Counted from the first letter of the stretch, positions 26,581 to 35,261 are shown. The stretch: DNA of 64,000 nt from Nitrospira sp. (GCA_019636835.1 JAHBWU010000009.1:1-64000); one strand, 5' to 3'. The notes: a model not told the origin generated them from the letters alone. Translations and numbers: made by a program.

Positions 26581-27690
26581 ATGGCCATGCCGGAGCATGC
26601 CATCATCACCAAAGGGACTTGCTTCGCCCTTTTTGCTTACAACGTCGGCCTGTCCATCAACCTCACTGATGCGGAACGTCGAATCATTGCAGGAACAGAA
26701 CGGGGGCGGCTGCGCCATAAGACCAGGGCACCTCAGTACTTCGAGTATCGACCGGCTCCGTTGCGGCTCGTTCAAGAAGGAAGTGTGTTCGATGTCAGTC
26801 AATATCAGGCCAGTCCGACTGTCGAAGCGATGGTGTATGACTTCGGGGCGGTCACCATCACCTATCGCTTCCCGATCGACGGACCATTCGCTCGGCTGCT
26901 GGACCTGAGCGAGTCACTCTATGAGAATGAACAACTTTTAGCCGAGTCACGCACCCGCGTGGAACAGCTGCTCCAAGCGTTGGGGCCTGCAGTCGAGCGG
27001 CCGGCCATTGCACAGGAGGTCGAGGATTACATTATTTTCTCGATTGAGTCTCACATGCCGGAGAGGCCACCGCTGTGGATGAGCAACGAAACAGATTTGG
27101 CTCATATCCTGCGCGCAGAGCGAGTACCGCTTTCCGACCAAGAAGTGGTCGACGCCGTTGCTTGCCGGATTTCCTTCGGGCAGGAGGATGCTGCGGTAAT
27201 CGACTGGCATTCAGCCGTGCTGTTCGGCAAGGAAATGGACGATGTGCGCGCCGTCTTGGAATTTGCCAATGTCGAGTTGCTGGAGATGCGGATGCTCGAT
27301 GAACAGCTCGATCGGGCACTGGATGAGGGCTACGAAGCGTTGTCTCGAAAACCGCGCCTCCTGTCCCTTCCCGGCTCCCACGAAAAGGACACGACGCACA
27401 TTGCGCAGCTCCAAGTCGACAGTGCCTTGCTCTTCGAGCGCGTCACCAACACCTTGAAGCTGCTGGGCGACCAGTATCTTGCGCGTGTCTATCGGCTGGT
27501 TTCGCAGCGCTTTCATTTGGAGGCCTGGGACGCGAGCATCCTGCGCAAACTCCAGACCTTGGAAAGCATCTACGGCAAGATGTCGGACCGAGCCGGCACC
27601 AGGCGGATGGAGGTGCTTGAGTGGATCATCATCATATTGATCACGCTTTCCATCGCCATCCCGTTTCTCCCGATAGGGGCCGGTCACTGA
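26581..27690 (+). CDS. RMD1/DUF155-family membrane-anchored protein
   Basis: 369-residue protein of the RMD1/Sif2 (DUF155) family, known from yeast Rmd1 and mitochondrial RMND1. The family pattern is visible in AMVYDFGAVTITYRFP, VLEFANVELLEMRMLDEQLD and the C-terminal anchor MEVLEWIIIILITLSI, a single membrane helix. ATG 26581 follows CGAGGA. The biochemical role of bacterial members is unknown; RMND1 is involved in mitochondrial translation. The downstream repeat-protein frame overlaps its end. Confidence 0.85.
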   Translation: MAMPEHAIITKGTCFALFAYNVGLSINLTDAERRIIAGTERGRLRHKTRAPQYFEYRPAPLRLVQEGSVFDVSQYQASPTVEAMVYDFGAVTITYRFPIDGPFARLLDLSESLYENEQLLAESRTRVEQLLQALGPAVERPAIAQEVEDYIIFSIESHMPERPPLWMSNETDLAHILRAERVPLSDQEVVDAVACRISFGQEDAAVIDWHSAVLFGKEMDDVRAVLEFANVELLEMRMLDEQLDRALDEGYEALSRKPRLLSLPGSHEKDTTHIAQLQVDSALLFERVTNTLKLLGDQYLARVYRLVSQRFHLEAWDASILRKLQTLESIYGKMSDRAGTRRMEVLEWIIIILITLSIAIPFLPIGAGH

Positions 27691-28334
27691 GCGTTCCGTC
27701 GCTTCTCTCTTTGGTCCCATTCTTCTGCGTAACCTGCCTCCCGCTGACCTTGGCGTTTTCGCCAATCGTCCAGATGACAGACTCTCCATCTGAGGTCACT
27801 GTATGGTTCGAATCGGGTATGGCCATCGCAACCAGTCAACTGAGCGGGCGAAGGGAAATACCGTTGGGTTCGCAAGAAGTCGTGATCAGTTCCGGCACGA
27901 GTGGAATCAACGGCGTGGTGGTGACGTCTCGTCGACTCTTGGGGTTTTCAAGTCGTGCGCTGACCTGGAGCAAGAAAGAACTGGACGTGAACGAAAAAGT
28001 CCTCGAACGAAAGATCCTCTCAACCTTCAGTCTCATCAGGACGGATCGACATCTGTACGGGTTTCGCGGCGTCAACGGTCTGTGGCTCGAAGACGCATTA
28101 GGTGTGCGGGAAAAAGTGGTTCGTTTCCACAGCAACGACTATGGAGCGGTCTTCATCACCAATGAGCGAATGATCGGGTTCACGCCGCTGCTCGGTGGGT
28201 TCGCATCGAAGTGGTTGGATATACATGAGCGGGTCGTGGGAGTGGATAACGAAAACGGGCTCATCCTGGTTTCCACCACCAGGCGCACGCTTGTTTTCGG
28301 CAGCCGATTGAGCGGCTGGGAAGAATTTGAGTGA
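27621..28334 (+). CDS. Unknown protein with four tandem 36-38-residue repeats
   Basis: No family was recognised. After a hydrophobic leader (LLSLVPFFCVTCLPLTLAF) the protein carries four degenerate repeats of the type xxVxTxRRxxGFxxxxxxWxxxxLxxxExV, beginning near GVVVTSRRLLGFS, SLIRTDRHLYGF, AVFITNERMIGF and LILVSTTRRTLVF. The pattern suggests a small all-beta repeat fold. GTG 27621 has GGAGGT seven bases upstream but overlaps the preceding gene by 70 bases. TTG 27711 and ATG 27774 are alternative starts. Confidence 0.65.
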   Translation: MDHHHIDHAFHRHPVSPDRGRSLSVPSLLSLVPFFCVTCLPLTLAFSPIVQMTDSPSEVTVWFESGMAIATSQLSGRREIPLGSQEVVISSGTSGINGVVVTSRRLLGFSSRALTWSKKELDVNEKVLERKILSTFSLIRTDRHLYGFRGVNGLWLEDALGVREKVVRFHSNDYGAVFITNERMIGFTPLLGGFASKWLDIHERVVGVDNENGLILVSTTRRTLVFGSRLSGWEEFE

Positions 28335-28489
28335 TTGAAACCGTTGCATCGGCGTCACTCACCGAGTCTTTGTGATGTCTTAATCGACAATTTACTGCTC
28401 CGCATCCAGTTTGTAACACACCGGCCATAGGTTGATTTGAGAATCTAGCGCCGACTGCCTCGATACCTTATGGAAGGGGGTGAGAAACT

Positions 28490-28585
28490 ATGATGACGTC
28501 ATCAGTCGTGATCGTAGGAACGCTCGTCTTCGTGACCGTTTTGGGTGCGCTGGTTAAAGTGCTTGCCATCATGGGTCGGCAGTAA
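28490..28585 (+). CDS. Single-helix membrane micro-protein, 31 residues
   Basis: Starts MMTSSVVIVGTLVFVTV and continues as one hydrophobic membrane helix ending KVLAIMGRQ. The ribosome site AAGGGGGTGA, 6 bases before ATG 28490, is close to perfect, which argues for real translation. It is too short for most gene finders. A second micro-protein of similar build follows 37 bases later. Function is unknown. Confidence 0.65.
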   Translation: MMTSSVVIVGTLVFVTVLGALVKVLAIMGRQ

Positions 28586-28622
28586 ACCAACACAACCACA
28601 ACCTGAAAGGAGGTGACAAGCG

Positions 28623-28712
28623 ATGACGATGGCGATGTGGATCATCGAAGCGTTCCTGCTCAGCGCCATTATAGGGCTGGCGTATACGGTACTTTCTGTG
28701 GGTCGCGAGTAG
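28623..28712 (+). CDS. Single-helix membrane micro-protein, 29 residues
   Basis: MTMAMWIIEAFLLSAIIGL followed by a short tail ending SVGRE. AAAGGAGGTGAC is a perfect ribosome site 5 bases ahead of ATG 28623. Together with the preceding gene it forms a tandem pair of one-helix proteins with a small basic or charged C-terminus, as in membrane micro-subunits. No family was recognised. Confidence 0.65.
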   Translation: MTMAMWIIEAFLLSAIIGLAYTVLSVGRE

Positions 28713-29015
28713 ACGAAACATCTCGTGAGAAGAGGAGACTTGACCGTGAATGGAAAACGTCAGACGAGAGCCGCAACGGGGTGTTCCTGTTCAGCGGCTC
28801 TCGTCGAATGGAAGAAGTCGTTCAGCCATCAGGCGAGATTCGGCTCCATCACCGCGCCCTCAGCCTGTACCTCACTGCCGAATCGGTACTATCGTATGAA
28901 CCACTCTTCTTCATTCCTCTACATTTTACTGGCCTGTAATATCTACCTAACGCCGGCGCAACAGCACATTGGTAGTCTGGAGCCGATACAACAATAATAA
29001 AAAAGGAGGATCGGT
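28713..29015 (+). other. Intergenic stretch with one strong hairpin
   Basis: No convincing gene is seen. A frame from about 28725 to 28997 exists but reads as non-coding. The main structure is the 12-bp hairpin described separately. A good ribosome site (AAAAAGGAGGATC) at the right end belongs to the CBS gene. Confidence 0.45.
28763..28805 (+). repeat. Perfect 12-bp inverted repeat with 19-base loop
   Basis: GACGAGAGCCGC at 28763-28774 pairs perfectly with GCGGCTCTCGTC at 28794-28805. It lies 50 bases after the second micro-gene. There is no T-run, so it is a transcript-end stabiliser, attenuator or protein site rather than a standard intrinsic terminator. Confidence 0.6.
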
Positions 29016-29399
29016 ATGGTCACAGTCGGCAACTTAATGCAGAAGGAACCAGTGATGGTGGACGCAGGCACCTCGGTCATCGAGGCGGCGAAACTGATGA
29101 AAGCCTGCAACGTCGAAAGTGTGCTCGTCGCCCGCCAAGCGAAGATTATCGGAATCCTCACGGAATCGGACGTCGTCAAGAAGTTCGTGGGAGCCGAGAA
29201 AGTGTCCTACTTCGTGCCCGTGGAAGACATCATGAGCAGTCCGGTGCCCGGCATCGAAGAGCGGCGGCCGCTGACGGAAGCCGCCGATCTCATGGACAAG
29301 CATCGTACACTCCACCTCGGCGTGACGAAGGGTGGTTCGCTCATCGGTCTGGTGTCGGTGCGGGATTTTCTCCGACCGGTCTCCATCGACGACTTTTAA
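29016..29399 (+). CDS. CBS-pair domain protein
   Basis: 127-residue stand-alone CBS pair, an adenosyl-ligand sensing module. Both CBS motifs are visible (VIEAAKLMKACNVESVLV ... IGILTESDVVKKFV and LTEAADLMDKHRTLHLGV ... LIGLVSVRDFL). AAGGAGGATCGGT precedes ATG 29016. It is followed by two short hairpins before the CYTH-CHAD gene. With no attached effector domain, it probably regulates a partner protein in trans. Confidence 0.92.
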   Translation: MVTVGNLMQKEPVMVDAGTSVIEAAKLMKACNVESVLVARQAKIIGILTESDVVKKFVGAEKVSYFVPVEDIMSSPVPGIEERRPLTEAADLMDKHRTLHLGVTKGGSLIGLVSVRDFLRPVSIDDF

Positions 29400-29421
29400 C
29401 GACCCTACCTTTCTTGACCTC

Positions 29422-29443
29422 GCTGCCTACTCGGCTAGGCAGC
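29422..29443 (+). terminator. 8-bp hairpin downstream of the CBS gene
   Basis: GCTGCCTA (29422-29429) pairs with TAGGCAGC (29436-29443) around a 6-base loop, 23 bases after the CBS stop. The following CCTTACCCCCTCTT is pyrimidine-rich but not a true T-run. A second 7-bp hairpin (GTCGCCG/CGGCGAC) lies at 29462-29482. Together they plausibly mark a transcript end. Confidence 0.45.
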
Positions 29444-29576
29444 CCTTACCCCCTCTTCCATGTCGCCGGTTCAATCGGCGACCTCCCCAGGTATTCCCGA
29501 AGATCCCCCTGAGTTGCATTTCCCTCTCCTGCGTTGACACTATAGGGTAGCTAGGTTTTGCCATGAGGATTCCACG

Positions 29577-31061
29577 ATGACTCGATTGGACACACCTCTC
29601 ACTCCTCCTGGTCGCTCCTCCCCGATCTCTTCACAACTAGAACGCGAACTGAAGCTCGCCGTTGCTCCAGATTTCCACCTGCCTCAGCTTCCCGGCACGC
29701 CCCTCCCCCGGCGGTTGCTGATCTCCACCTATTACGACACTGCCGCCTACGACTTGGCCCATGCAAGGATGACCCTTCGCCATCGAATCGAACGGGGGAA
29801 GAAGTCATGGCAGCTGAAAATTCCGTTGGGAGATGATCGGCAGGAAGTGGAAGTGACCGGCGACCACACCGATCCACCCGACTCACTGCGCAGCTTACTG
29901 ATTCTCCACCTTGGACCTCGAAAACTGATGCCGGTCGTGACACTGCGCGTCTGGCGGAGGAGCTTCCTGGTCCGTCACGGCCGCAGACCCGTCGCGGAGG
30001 TCGCCCTCGACACCGTGTCCGTCGACAAGAATGGCCGTACCATCCAGTGCTTTCGCGAGCTCGAAATCGAACAGCGACAGGGCGACGAGGCCTCCCTTCG
30101 TTCCCTCGAACGGCAGATGCGCAAAGGCGGTGCGTCTGATCACGATGGAAGGCCGAAGCTCTTTCGCGCCCTCTCCCTTTCAGCCCCCACCTCACCTGTT
30201 CCCCCTGAGCCGGAGGCGCCGGTGGTCGAACAGCTCAAGTGGGCGTTTGCACGGCACGTCGGATGGCTCCTCGCCCATGATCCCGGCACCAGGCTCGGCA
30301 CAGAGCCTGAGAGCCTGCATCAACTGCGGGTCGCGACGAGACGCCTGCGCGCCGTGCTCCGGACAGCTCGACCGATTCTGCTGCCCGCATGGGTGACGTC
30401 GTTGGAACAGGAGCTTGATTGGCTCAGCGAGCTGTTGGGACCGGCTCGCGATCTGGATGTCCAGATCTCCTATTTTACGGACGAATCTGCTGGATTGGAG
30501 GCGCGGGACCGCAAGTTGCTGGCGCAATTTATCGTCCATCTGCGCACGCAACGAGAGGCCGTTCAGCAGCTGGTGCTCAGCGAGCTCACGAGCGCACGAT
30601 ACCTCGAACTCATCCGGCGGCTGCAACAGGCCGCGCAGGATCCATCGGTGGTGGAGTCTTCTCTGTGCATGCGCGACCTTGCCAGGCGGGAATTCAAGAA
30701 GCTACGTAAGGCAATCAGCCGGTTAGGTCCTTCGCCGTCAGACACTCGACTGCATAAGATCCGCATCAAAACCAAACGGGCCCGCTACGCGGCAGACCTC
30801 GCTCGCAGCTCGGTGGGCCGACCAGCCACCCGGTTTATCAAGTCCGCGCGTAGGGTGCAAGATCTATTAGGTATCCATCAGGATGCGATCCAAGCGGAAC
30901 GTCATATTCGACAGTTCCTCAAATACTCGACCAGCATCCGCGCCGGATTCGTCGCGGGACGCATGGTGGAGCGTCAGCGCCAACGGCGCCAACATGTCCG
31001 CAAAGGCATGAAACCGCTGCTCAAGAATCTGCTGAAACGAGGGAAAAAGATTTGGGGGTAA
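29577..31061 (+). CDS. CYTH-CHAD domain protein (predicted triphosphatase)
   Basis: 494-residue protein with an N-terminal CYTH tunnel-fold domain (about 20-200), carrying the signature ERELKL of the ExExK motif near residue 22. A C-terminal helical CHAD domain follows (about 215-490), with conserved His/Arg positions in LHQLRVATRRLRAVLR and LHKIRIKTKRARYAADL. CYTH-CHAD proteins hydrolyse inorganic tripolyphosphate, and CHAD domains bind polyphosphate. A role in polyphosphate metabolism is therefore inferred. It stands alone, convergent with the next gene. Confidence 0.9.
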   Translation: MTRLDTPLTPPGRSSPISSQLERELKLAVAPDFHLPQLPGTPLPRRLLISTYYDTAAYDLAHARMTLRHRIERGKKSWQLKIPLGDDRQEVEVTGDHTDPPDSLRSLLILHLGPRKLMPVVTLRVWRRSFLVRHGRRPVAEVALDTVSVDKNGRTIQCFRELEIEQRQGDEASLRSLERQMRKGGASDHDGRPKLFRALSLSAPTSPVPPEPEAPVVEQLKWAFARHVGWLLAHDPGTRLGTEPESLHQLRVATRRLRAVLRTARPILLPAWVTSLEQELDWLSELLGPARDLDVQISYFTDESAGLEARDRKLLAQFIVHLRTQREAVQQLVLSELTSARYLELIRRLQQAAQDPSVVESSLCMRDLARREFKKLRKAISRLGPSPSDTRLHKIRIKTKRARYAADLARSSVGRPATRFIKSARRVQDLLGIHQDAIQAERHIRQFLKYSTSIRAGFVAGRMVERQRQRRQHVRKGMKPLLKNLLKRGKKIWG

Positions 31062-31068
31062 CCGGAAC

Positions 31069-31716
31069 TTACTTCACTTTGGAAAAATCGGCGGGAATCC
31101 TAATCTCTTTACCGTCTTGCAGATTGACGACGAACTCCGACGATGCAGTGGAGTCGAACTGTTCGTAAGCGAAAATCGCCGTGAACCGTGACCTGAAGGC
31201 TGGGCCATTGCCTTCGTTCTTTCGTCCTCGTTCGGCCTTGCCGGTATCGATAGGCTTGATCCGCTTCGATCCTTGCTGCAATTCAATCACTGCGCCCTCG
31301 GCGAAATACTCGTCATCGCCGCACAACTGCACGTCCATTTCCATGTTCGGCATGTCCATCACTTTCTGGATAAACTCCTCGGGCATGCGCACATCCGTCT
31401 TTCGTTTCTTCGATTCTGCCGCTTCTTGACGGCCAAAGGCTTCCAGTCGATACCGCTTGGTGCGTAGAACAGCGCTCGCGCCGCAGGGTTCTTTTTCCGG
31501 GTCGGCACCTACGCGAGTCGCTAAGGACGCTTGTTGAAGGACTCTCTTCACGTCTTCTGGAGAATTGGCATTTTCCATCGGCACTCGCCCAATCTCCAGC
31601 GCTTTGTGCGCCTCATCTGACGACAGATTGACATCAATCGCCCACGCGCCACTGTTCCCTGCTGCAAGGACTCCCATCAGCCCCAACAGTGACGCAACCC
31701 GTTTGCAAAAAGTCAT
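31069..31716 (-). CDS. Exported hypothetical protein
   Basis: 215 residues with a clear signal peptide (VASLLGLMGVLAAGNSGAWA). No domain was recognised. The mature part has a single Cys pair (PCGAS, QLCGDDEYF) and a beta-rich C-terminus (FRSRFTAIFAYEQFD ... FVVNLQDGKEIRIP). It is probably periplasmic. It lies 95 bases downstream of maf on the same strand and may share its transcript. Confidence 0.7.
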   Translation of the reverse strand: MTFCKRVASLLGLMGVLAAGNSGAWAIDVNLSSDEAHKALEIGRVPMENANSPEDVKRVLQQASLATRVGADPEKEPCGASAVLRTKRYRLEAFGRQEAAESKKRKTDVRMPEEFIQKVMDMPNMEMDVQLCGDDEYFAEGAVIELQQGSKRIKPIDTGKAERGRKNEGNGPAFRSRFTAIFAYEQFDSTASSEFVVNLQDGKEIRIPADFSKVK

Positions 31717-31811
31717 GCCTTCCCCTTATGGCGCGAGATGACGAGACCTACAGTATCCAGAAGACTCAGATGAATGGGGTGCATTGTAGGAGAACCGTCA
31801 TGTCTTTTCAA

Positions 31812-32444
31812 TTAGGCCGCAAACCGATTCCAATTCGCATACGATTTGCGTCGATACAAGTCTTCCACGTTCACAAGAATAGGATAACCGGCTGACCGAA
31901 GCAGATGCGCTACAAGCTTCAGCGGTAATCCCACAACGGTCGTGTAGTCGCCGGAGATCCGTCCTACCAGATCTCCACCAAGTCCTTGGATTGCATAGGC
32001 TCCAGCTTTGCCTAACGATTCCTCCGATGCAAGATACTGTTCATGTGCTTGCTCCAGGTTCGCTTTCATCCAGACTTCAGCCGTGGCAACCTCCACTGTT
32101 TCAATGTTTTGCTCACGGTCGCGTAAGGCGACGGCAGTATGGACATGATGAGAACGGCCGGCCAGACGTGCCAGCATGACGCGTGCGTCTGCAAGATCCA
32201 CTGGCTTCCCGAGCAGTTGGCCATCGAGATCAATCACGGTATCGCTGCCGAGCACGAGGGCTCGTGGCTTCACGAGTGCCACGAATCTTGCCTTTTCACG
32301 CGCGAAGCGCCTGACCTGCTCGATAGGTGAGAGTCCGACCGTAGGGTGCTCGTGAAACTCCGAGGGGCACACCTCGAAGGAAAGGCCTAACAGTGCGAGG
32401 AGTTCCCGGCGGCGAGGCGAGCTCGACGCCAGCACTAGCTGCAT
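31812..32444 (-). CDS. maf: Maf-family nucleotide pyrophosphatase
   Basis: Cytosolic house-cleaning NTP pyrophosphatase of 210 residues acting on dTTP/UTP and modified nucleotides. The family N-terminal signature LVLASSSPRRRELLALLG and the catalytic SDTVIDLDGQLLGKP segment are present, as is GDYTTVVGLPL near the C-terminus. Its start overlaps the end of dus by 10 bases, which implies translational coupling in the order DUF692 gene, dus, maf. Confidence 0.94.
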   Translation of the reverse strand: MQLVLASSSPRRRELLALLGLSFEVCPSEFHEHPTVGLSPIEQVRRFAREKARFVALVKPRALVLGSDTVIDLDGQLLGKPVDLADARVMLARLAGRSHHVHTAVALRDREQNIETVEVATAEVWMKANLEQAHEQYLASEESLGKAGAYAIQGLGGDLVGRISGDYTTVVGLPLKLVAHLLRSAGYPILVNVEDLYRRKSYANWNRFAA

Positions 32445-33610
32445 CGTGAGACCAACAGGCTCGGCTCATCGACTGATTCGGCCTGGGGTAGGTCCGCTAT
32501 TGCTTCCGGCCGATCGTGAAAGTCATCGAGGAGGGCATGGAGTTCGTCGACGGAAGAAACCTGCACCATCTGTGCGCGAAGTGAAGCGGCATGTGGGAAG
32601 CCTTTACAATACCAGCCTAGATGCTTTCGCATACGATAGAATTGTTTTTCCCCAACCAGCGCCTGGAACTGTTGCGCATGGTCGACCAACACGGCGAAGC
32701 GCTCGTTCAGCGAAACCTCGCCAGGACCTTGTCCGACCTTAGTACCATTCATACCACAGGCTCGCATGCGGGCCTGTTCTTTGGAACGAAAGAACCACGG
32801 CGCGCCAAGCACACCACGCCCGACCAACACGCCATCGACCTCGGTTTCACCAACTCGTACCGCGATATCGTCAAGGCTCTGAATGTCCCCATTCCCCAAT
32901 AATAATGTCCCGGTTCCCCGTACCAGTGTGGCAGCGCGTCCAATAGCCGACCAGTCCGCCGTGCCTCGATACATTTGTCGGAGCGTTCGCCCATGAAGCG
33001 AGATCACGGCCGGTTGTTCCATTAAAAGCTCCTCGACCCATCCTTCAACCGTCACTGAGTCATAACCGAGCCGAGTTTTCACGGAAAGGGGCAGTCGGCG
33101 CCGAGGGGTTGGACCGGTTTTGCCGCGTTGTCGATTCAGACGTTCGAACATGGCGACTCGCGCCGACTTAAAACCTGCTTGTTCAAGAGTCTGTCCGCCG
33201 GCCCAATCCTCGATTCCACGTTTGGCGGCCTGCATGATCATGCGAGCCAGTTCTGGAGTGCGGATCAACCCGGCGCCTGACCCGGACGACGCCACGCTCT
33301 TCGACGGACACCCCATGTTGATGTCCAGCCCGTCGAAGCCTAGTTCGCACACCGCCTGTGCCGCCAAATAGAAGTGATCAGGATCGTTCCCATAGAGCTG
33401 CGCCACGATTGGACGCTCCTTCTCGCTGTACAGGAGCGTCTCCAAGTGCATCTCCGGTCCATGGCAGACATCATTGACATGCGTAAATTCTGTAAAGCTG
33501 ACGTCCGGTTTCCCCTGCTGGGCAATGACGGATCGAAAGCAGGCATCGGTCACACCATCCATAGGGGACAACCCTATGAGCGGGCGTGGAAGGCTCAACC
33601 AAAAGTTCAT
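32435..33610 (-). CDS. dus: tRNA-dihydrouridine synthase
   Basis: FMN enzyme reducing uridines in tRNA D-loops; 391 residues. It shows PLIGLSPMDGVTDACFR at the N-terminus, the catalytic Cys in DINMGCPSKSVASSGSGAGL, LSVKTRLGYD, SLHGRTLRQMYRG and LLGNGDIQSLDD. The family is clear but not the exact subtype, and there is an extended insertion (about 140-165) before SVKTRLG. It starts one base after the upstream DUF692 gene ends, so the two are coupled. Confidence 0.92.
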   Translation of the reverse strand: MNFWLSLPRPLIGLSPMDGVTDACFRSVIAQQGKPDVSFTEFTHVNDVCHGPEMHLETLLYSEKERPIVAQLYGNDPDHFYLAAQAVCELGFDGLDINMGCPSKSVASSGSGAGLIRTPELARMIMQAAKRGIEDWAGGQTLEQAGFKSARVAMFERLNRQRGKTGPTPRRRLPLSVKTRLGYDSVTVEGWVEELLMEQPAVISLHGRTLRQMYRGTADWSAIGRAATLVRGTGTLLLGNGDIQSLDDIAVRVGETEVDGVLVGRGVLGAPWFFRSKEQARMRACGMNGTKVGQGPGEVSLNERFAVLVDHAQQFQALVGEKQFYRMRKHLGWYCKGFPHAASLRAQMVQVSSVDELHALLDDFHDRPEAIADLPQAESVDEPSLLVSRCS

Positions 33611-33611
33611 A

Positions 33612-35117
33612 TCAGCTCACTGGAACGCCGGGTTCGTTGGCAAAACGGTACGCGCACCGAAGCTCCTCGGCCTCTCTTTCGGCAATGCAGTGCAACTCCG
33701 GCGCCACCTCACGGACAAACTTCACGAACCACTCGACTTTCAGCAAAAAGAAATCATAGAGTCCGGAGAAAGGTCGTGGCTCACTGAACCAGAACACTAC
33801 AAATCCATCGAGCGACACATCACGCTCTTTGAGCAGACGACAAGATTCTACAAACATGTCCTCCACCTTTCCTCCCCAGTGAAGAATTTCATAGGGGAGA
33901 TAAACGGAGCGATAGAGGTCCAAATCTTGGATACTGGCTGTGTCTTGGCTCCATTCTGTTCCTACTGGCTCGGCTTTGCCCATCAGCACGCGCGCATATC
34001 GATCGTAGGCCGCTCCAAGCGTTTGCGTGACAGGTGTCGTCCTCTGTCCTTCCGACACTAAGCATGCCTCGAAATCCGGTACGGCCTGCTCAGCACTGCT
34101 CAGCCGGGAGAACAGCGGCCCATAGTGCCGGGAGAATTCGATGAATTCATCCACGATCAATTCGACCTGTTTCGTATCCACTTCCAAGGCAAGCCCCTTC
34201 AGGCTGGTTAGCCATGGATGGCCTAGAATCTGATCGAGCATCTCGAACAAGACGATCGGAATGGGGGCGGCATGGTCATCGATCCAGGCAGGAAGCGCGT
34301 CATCGCCCATACCAACCTTCAGCCGGGAAGCGAGAGTTCGGTGTGATTCATGAATGGCCAGACCTGCTACGTGAATCTCCACCACACGATCCATGGGAAA
34401 CTCGTTGAGAAATTCCTGGACAAATCGTGTGAGCGACATGGCTCGATGCGCTCCGGAATATCGAAATACCGTCCAGAGATGGCCCACGTCCAAGACCAGC
34501 CCACAGGGAGCCTGTTCGCTGACAACCCGAAAAAACCTTGCGATGGACATCGTCCCTGCCACAAAGTACGTGAGTGGCGGCATTTCAAGCAGCACCAACG
34601 GCGTGCTCCCGTTGGCCAAACGACACTGTTGATCGAGCAAATCTTGGATCAATCGTGTATTGTCAGCCACCACTGTTGCGCTTAACGGAGTGTAGAGGGG
34701 GGGAAGATAGGTCCCATAGTGATAGCCGGCAAGATATTTTGTCGCACATTCATGATTCAGCCAGGCACTTTGCAAGATCATCAGTTGTTCGGCAGCTTCA
34801 GAGATTTCCTGTCCAAACGCCGTAGAATCAGCCATCTCGGGCTGAGTGACCCACAACCCTTCACCATGATATGTCAGCAGACTGTCGCCGACCTCTTTTC
34901 GAGTGTATGCCAAGGCCATAGGCGTCGTACGGAACACTTCAAGATAATCAGGTGGCACTTGACGTTCTTGTAGACTTCGCCGCAAGCTAGCGAGGTCCGG
35001 AGCATGAATATCAACGGAAAGCCCCAGCCCATGCACCGGAATTTTCTTGAGCCGACGAATGAACTCTCTATGGTAAGGCCCATTCGACCCCATCATTTCT
35101 CTCTTGCCCATCGTCAA
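33612..35117 (-). CDS. DUF692-type (MbnB/TglH-like) barrel protein with C-terminal extension
   Basis: 501 residues. The first 300 align by eye with DUF692, the multinuclear non-haem iron TIM-barrel family that includes methanobactin oxidase MbnB. Visible pieces are GLGLSVDI, DYLEVFR, LLTYHGEGLW, LVLLEMPPLTYF, CGLVLDVGHLW, RVVEIHVAGLAIHESH and WIDDHAAPIPIVLFEML. Motifs are diverged: DVGHLW replaces the common DVNNLYV-like stretch and VAGL replaces LAGH. The last 200 residues match nothing I know. No peptide precursor or MbnC-like partner is adjacent; dus and maf follow. Confidence 0.7.
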   Translation of the reverse strand: MTMGKREMMGSNGPYHREFIRRLKKIPVHGLGLSVDIHAPDLASLRRSLQERQVPPDYLEVFRTTPMALAYTRKEVGDSLLTYHGEGLWVTQPEMADSTAFGQEISEAAEQLMILQSAWLNHECATKYLAGYHYGTYLPPLYTPLSATVVADNTRLIQDLLDQQCRLANGSTPLVLLEMPPLTYFVAGTMSIARFFRVVSEQAPCGLVLDVGHLWTVFRYSGAHRAMSLTRFVQEFLNEFPMDRVVEIHVAGLAIHESHRTLASRLKVGMGDDALPAWIDDHAAPIPIVLFEMLDQILGHPWLTSLKGLALEVDTKQVELIVDEFIEFSRHYGPLFSRLSSAEQAVPDFEACLVSEGQRTTPVTQTLGAAYDRYARVLMGKAEPVGTEWSQDTASIQDLDLYRSVYLPYEILHWGGKVEDMFVESCRLLKERDVSLDGFVVFWFSEPRPFSGLYDFFLLKVEWFVKFVREVAPELHCIAEREAEELRCAYRFANEPGVPVS

Positions 35118-35261
35118 AATGCGTTCCTAGTGTATGCCGTCAAACCATTGAGTGACAAGGCTTTCAACCTCTCATGGCATCAAGGAACCTTCTGCTATAC
35201 TTGGCATACATTGCGGCCAGGAGGGGGGCAAATTTGTGAGGAAAAAGGACCTCTTTAAGGA

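Noticed and set aside
28725-28997. 90-codon frame before the CBS gene
   Set aside because: Starts near a ribosome-like GAGGAG but the translation is not protein-like and it spans the 12-bp hairpin.
29455-29490. Possible tRNA T-arm (GGTTCAATC in a stem)
   Set aside because: No acceptor stem, D-arm or anticodon arm could be found around it; kept only as a hairpin.
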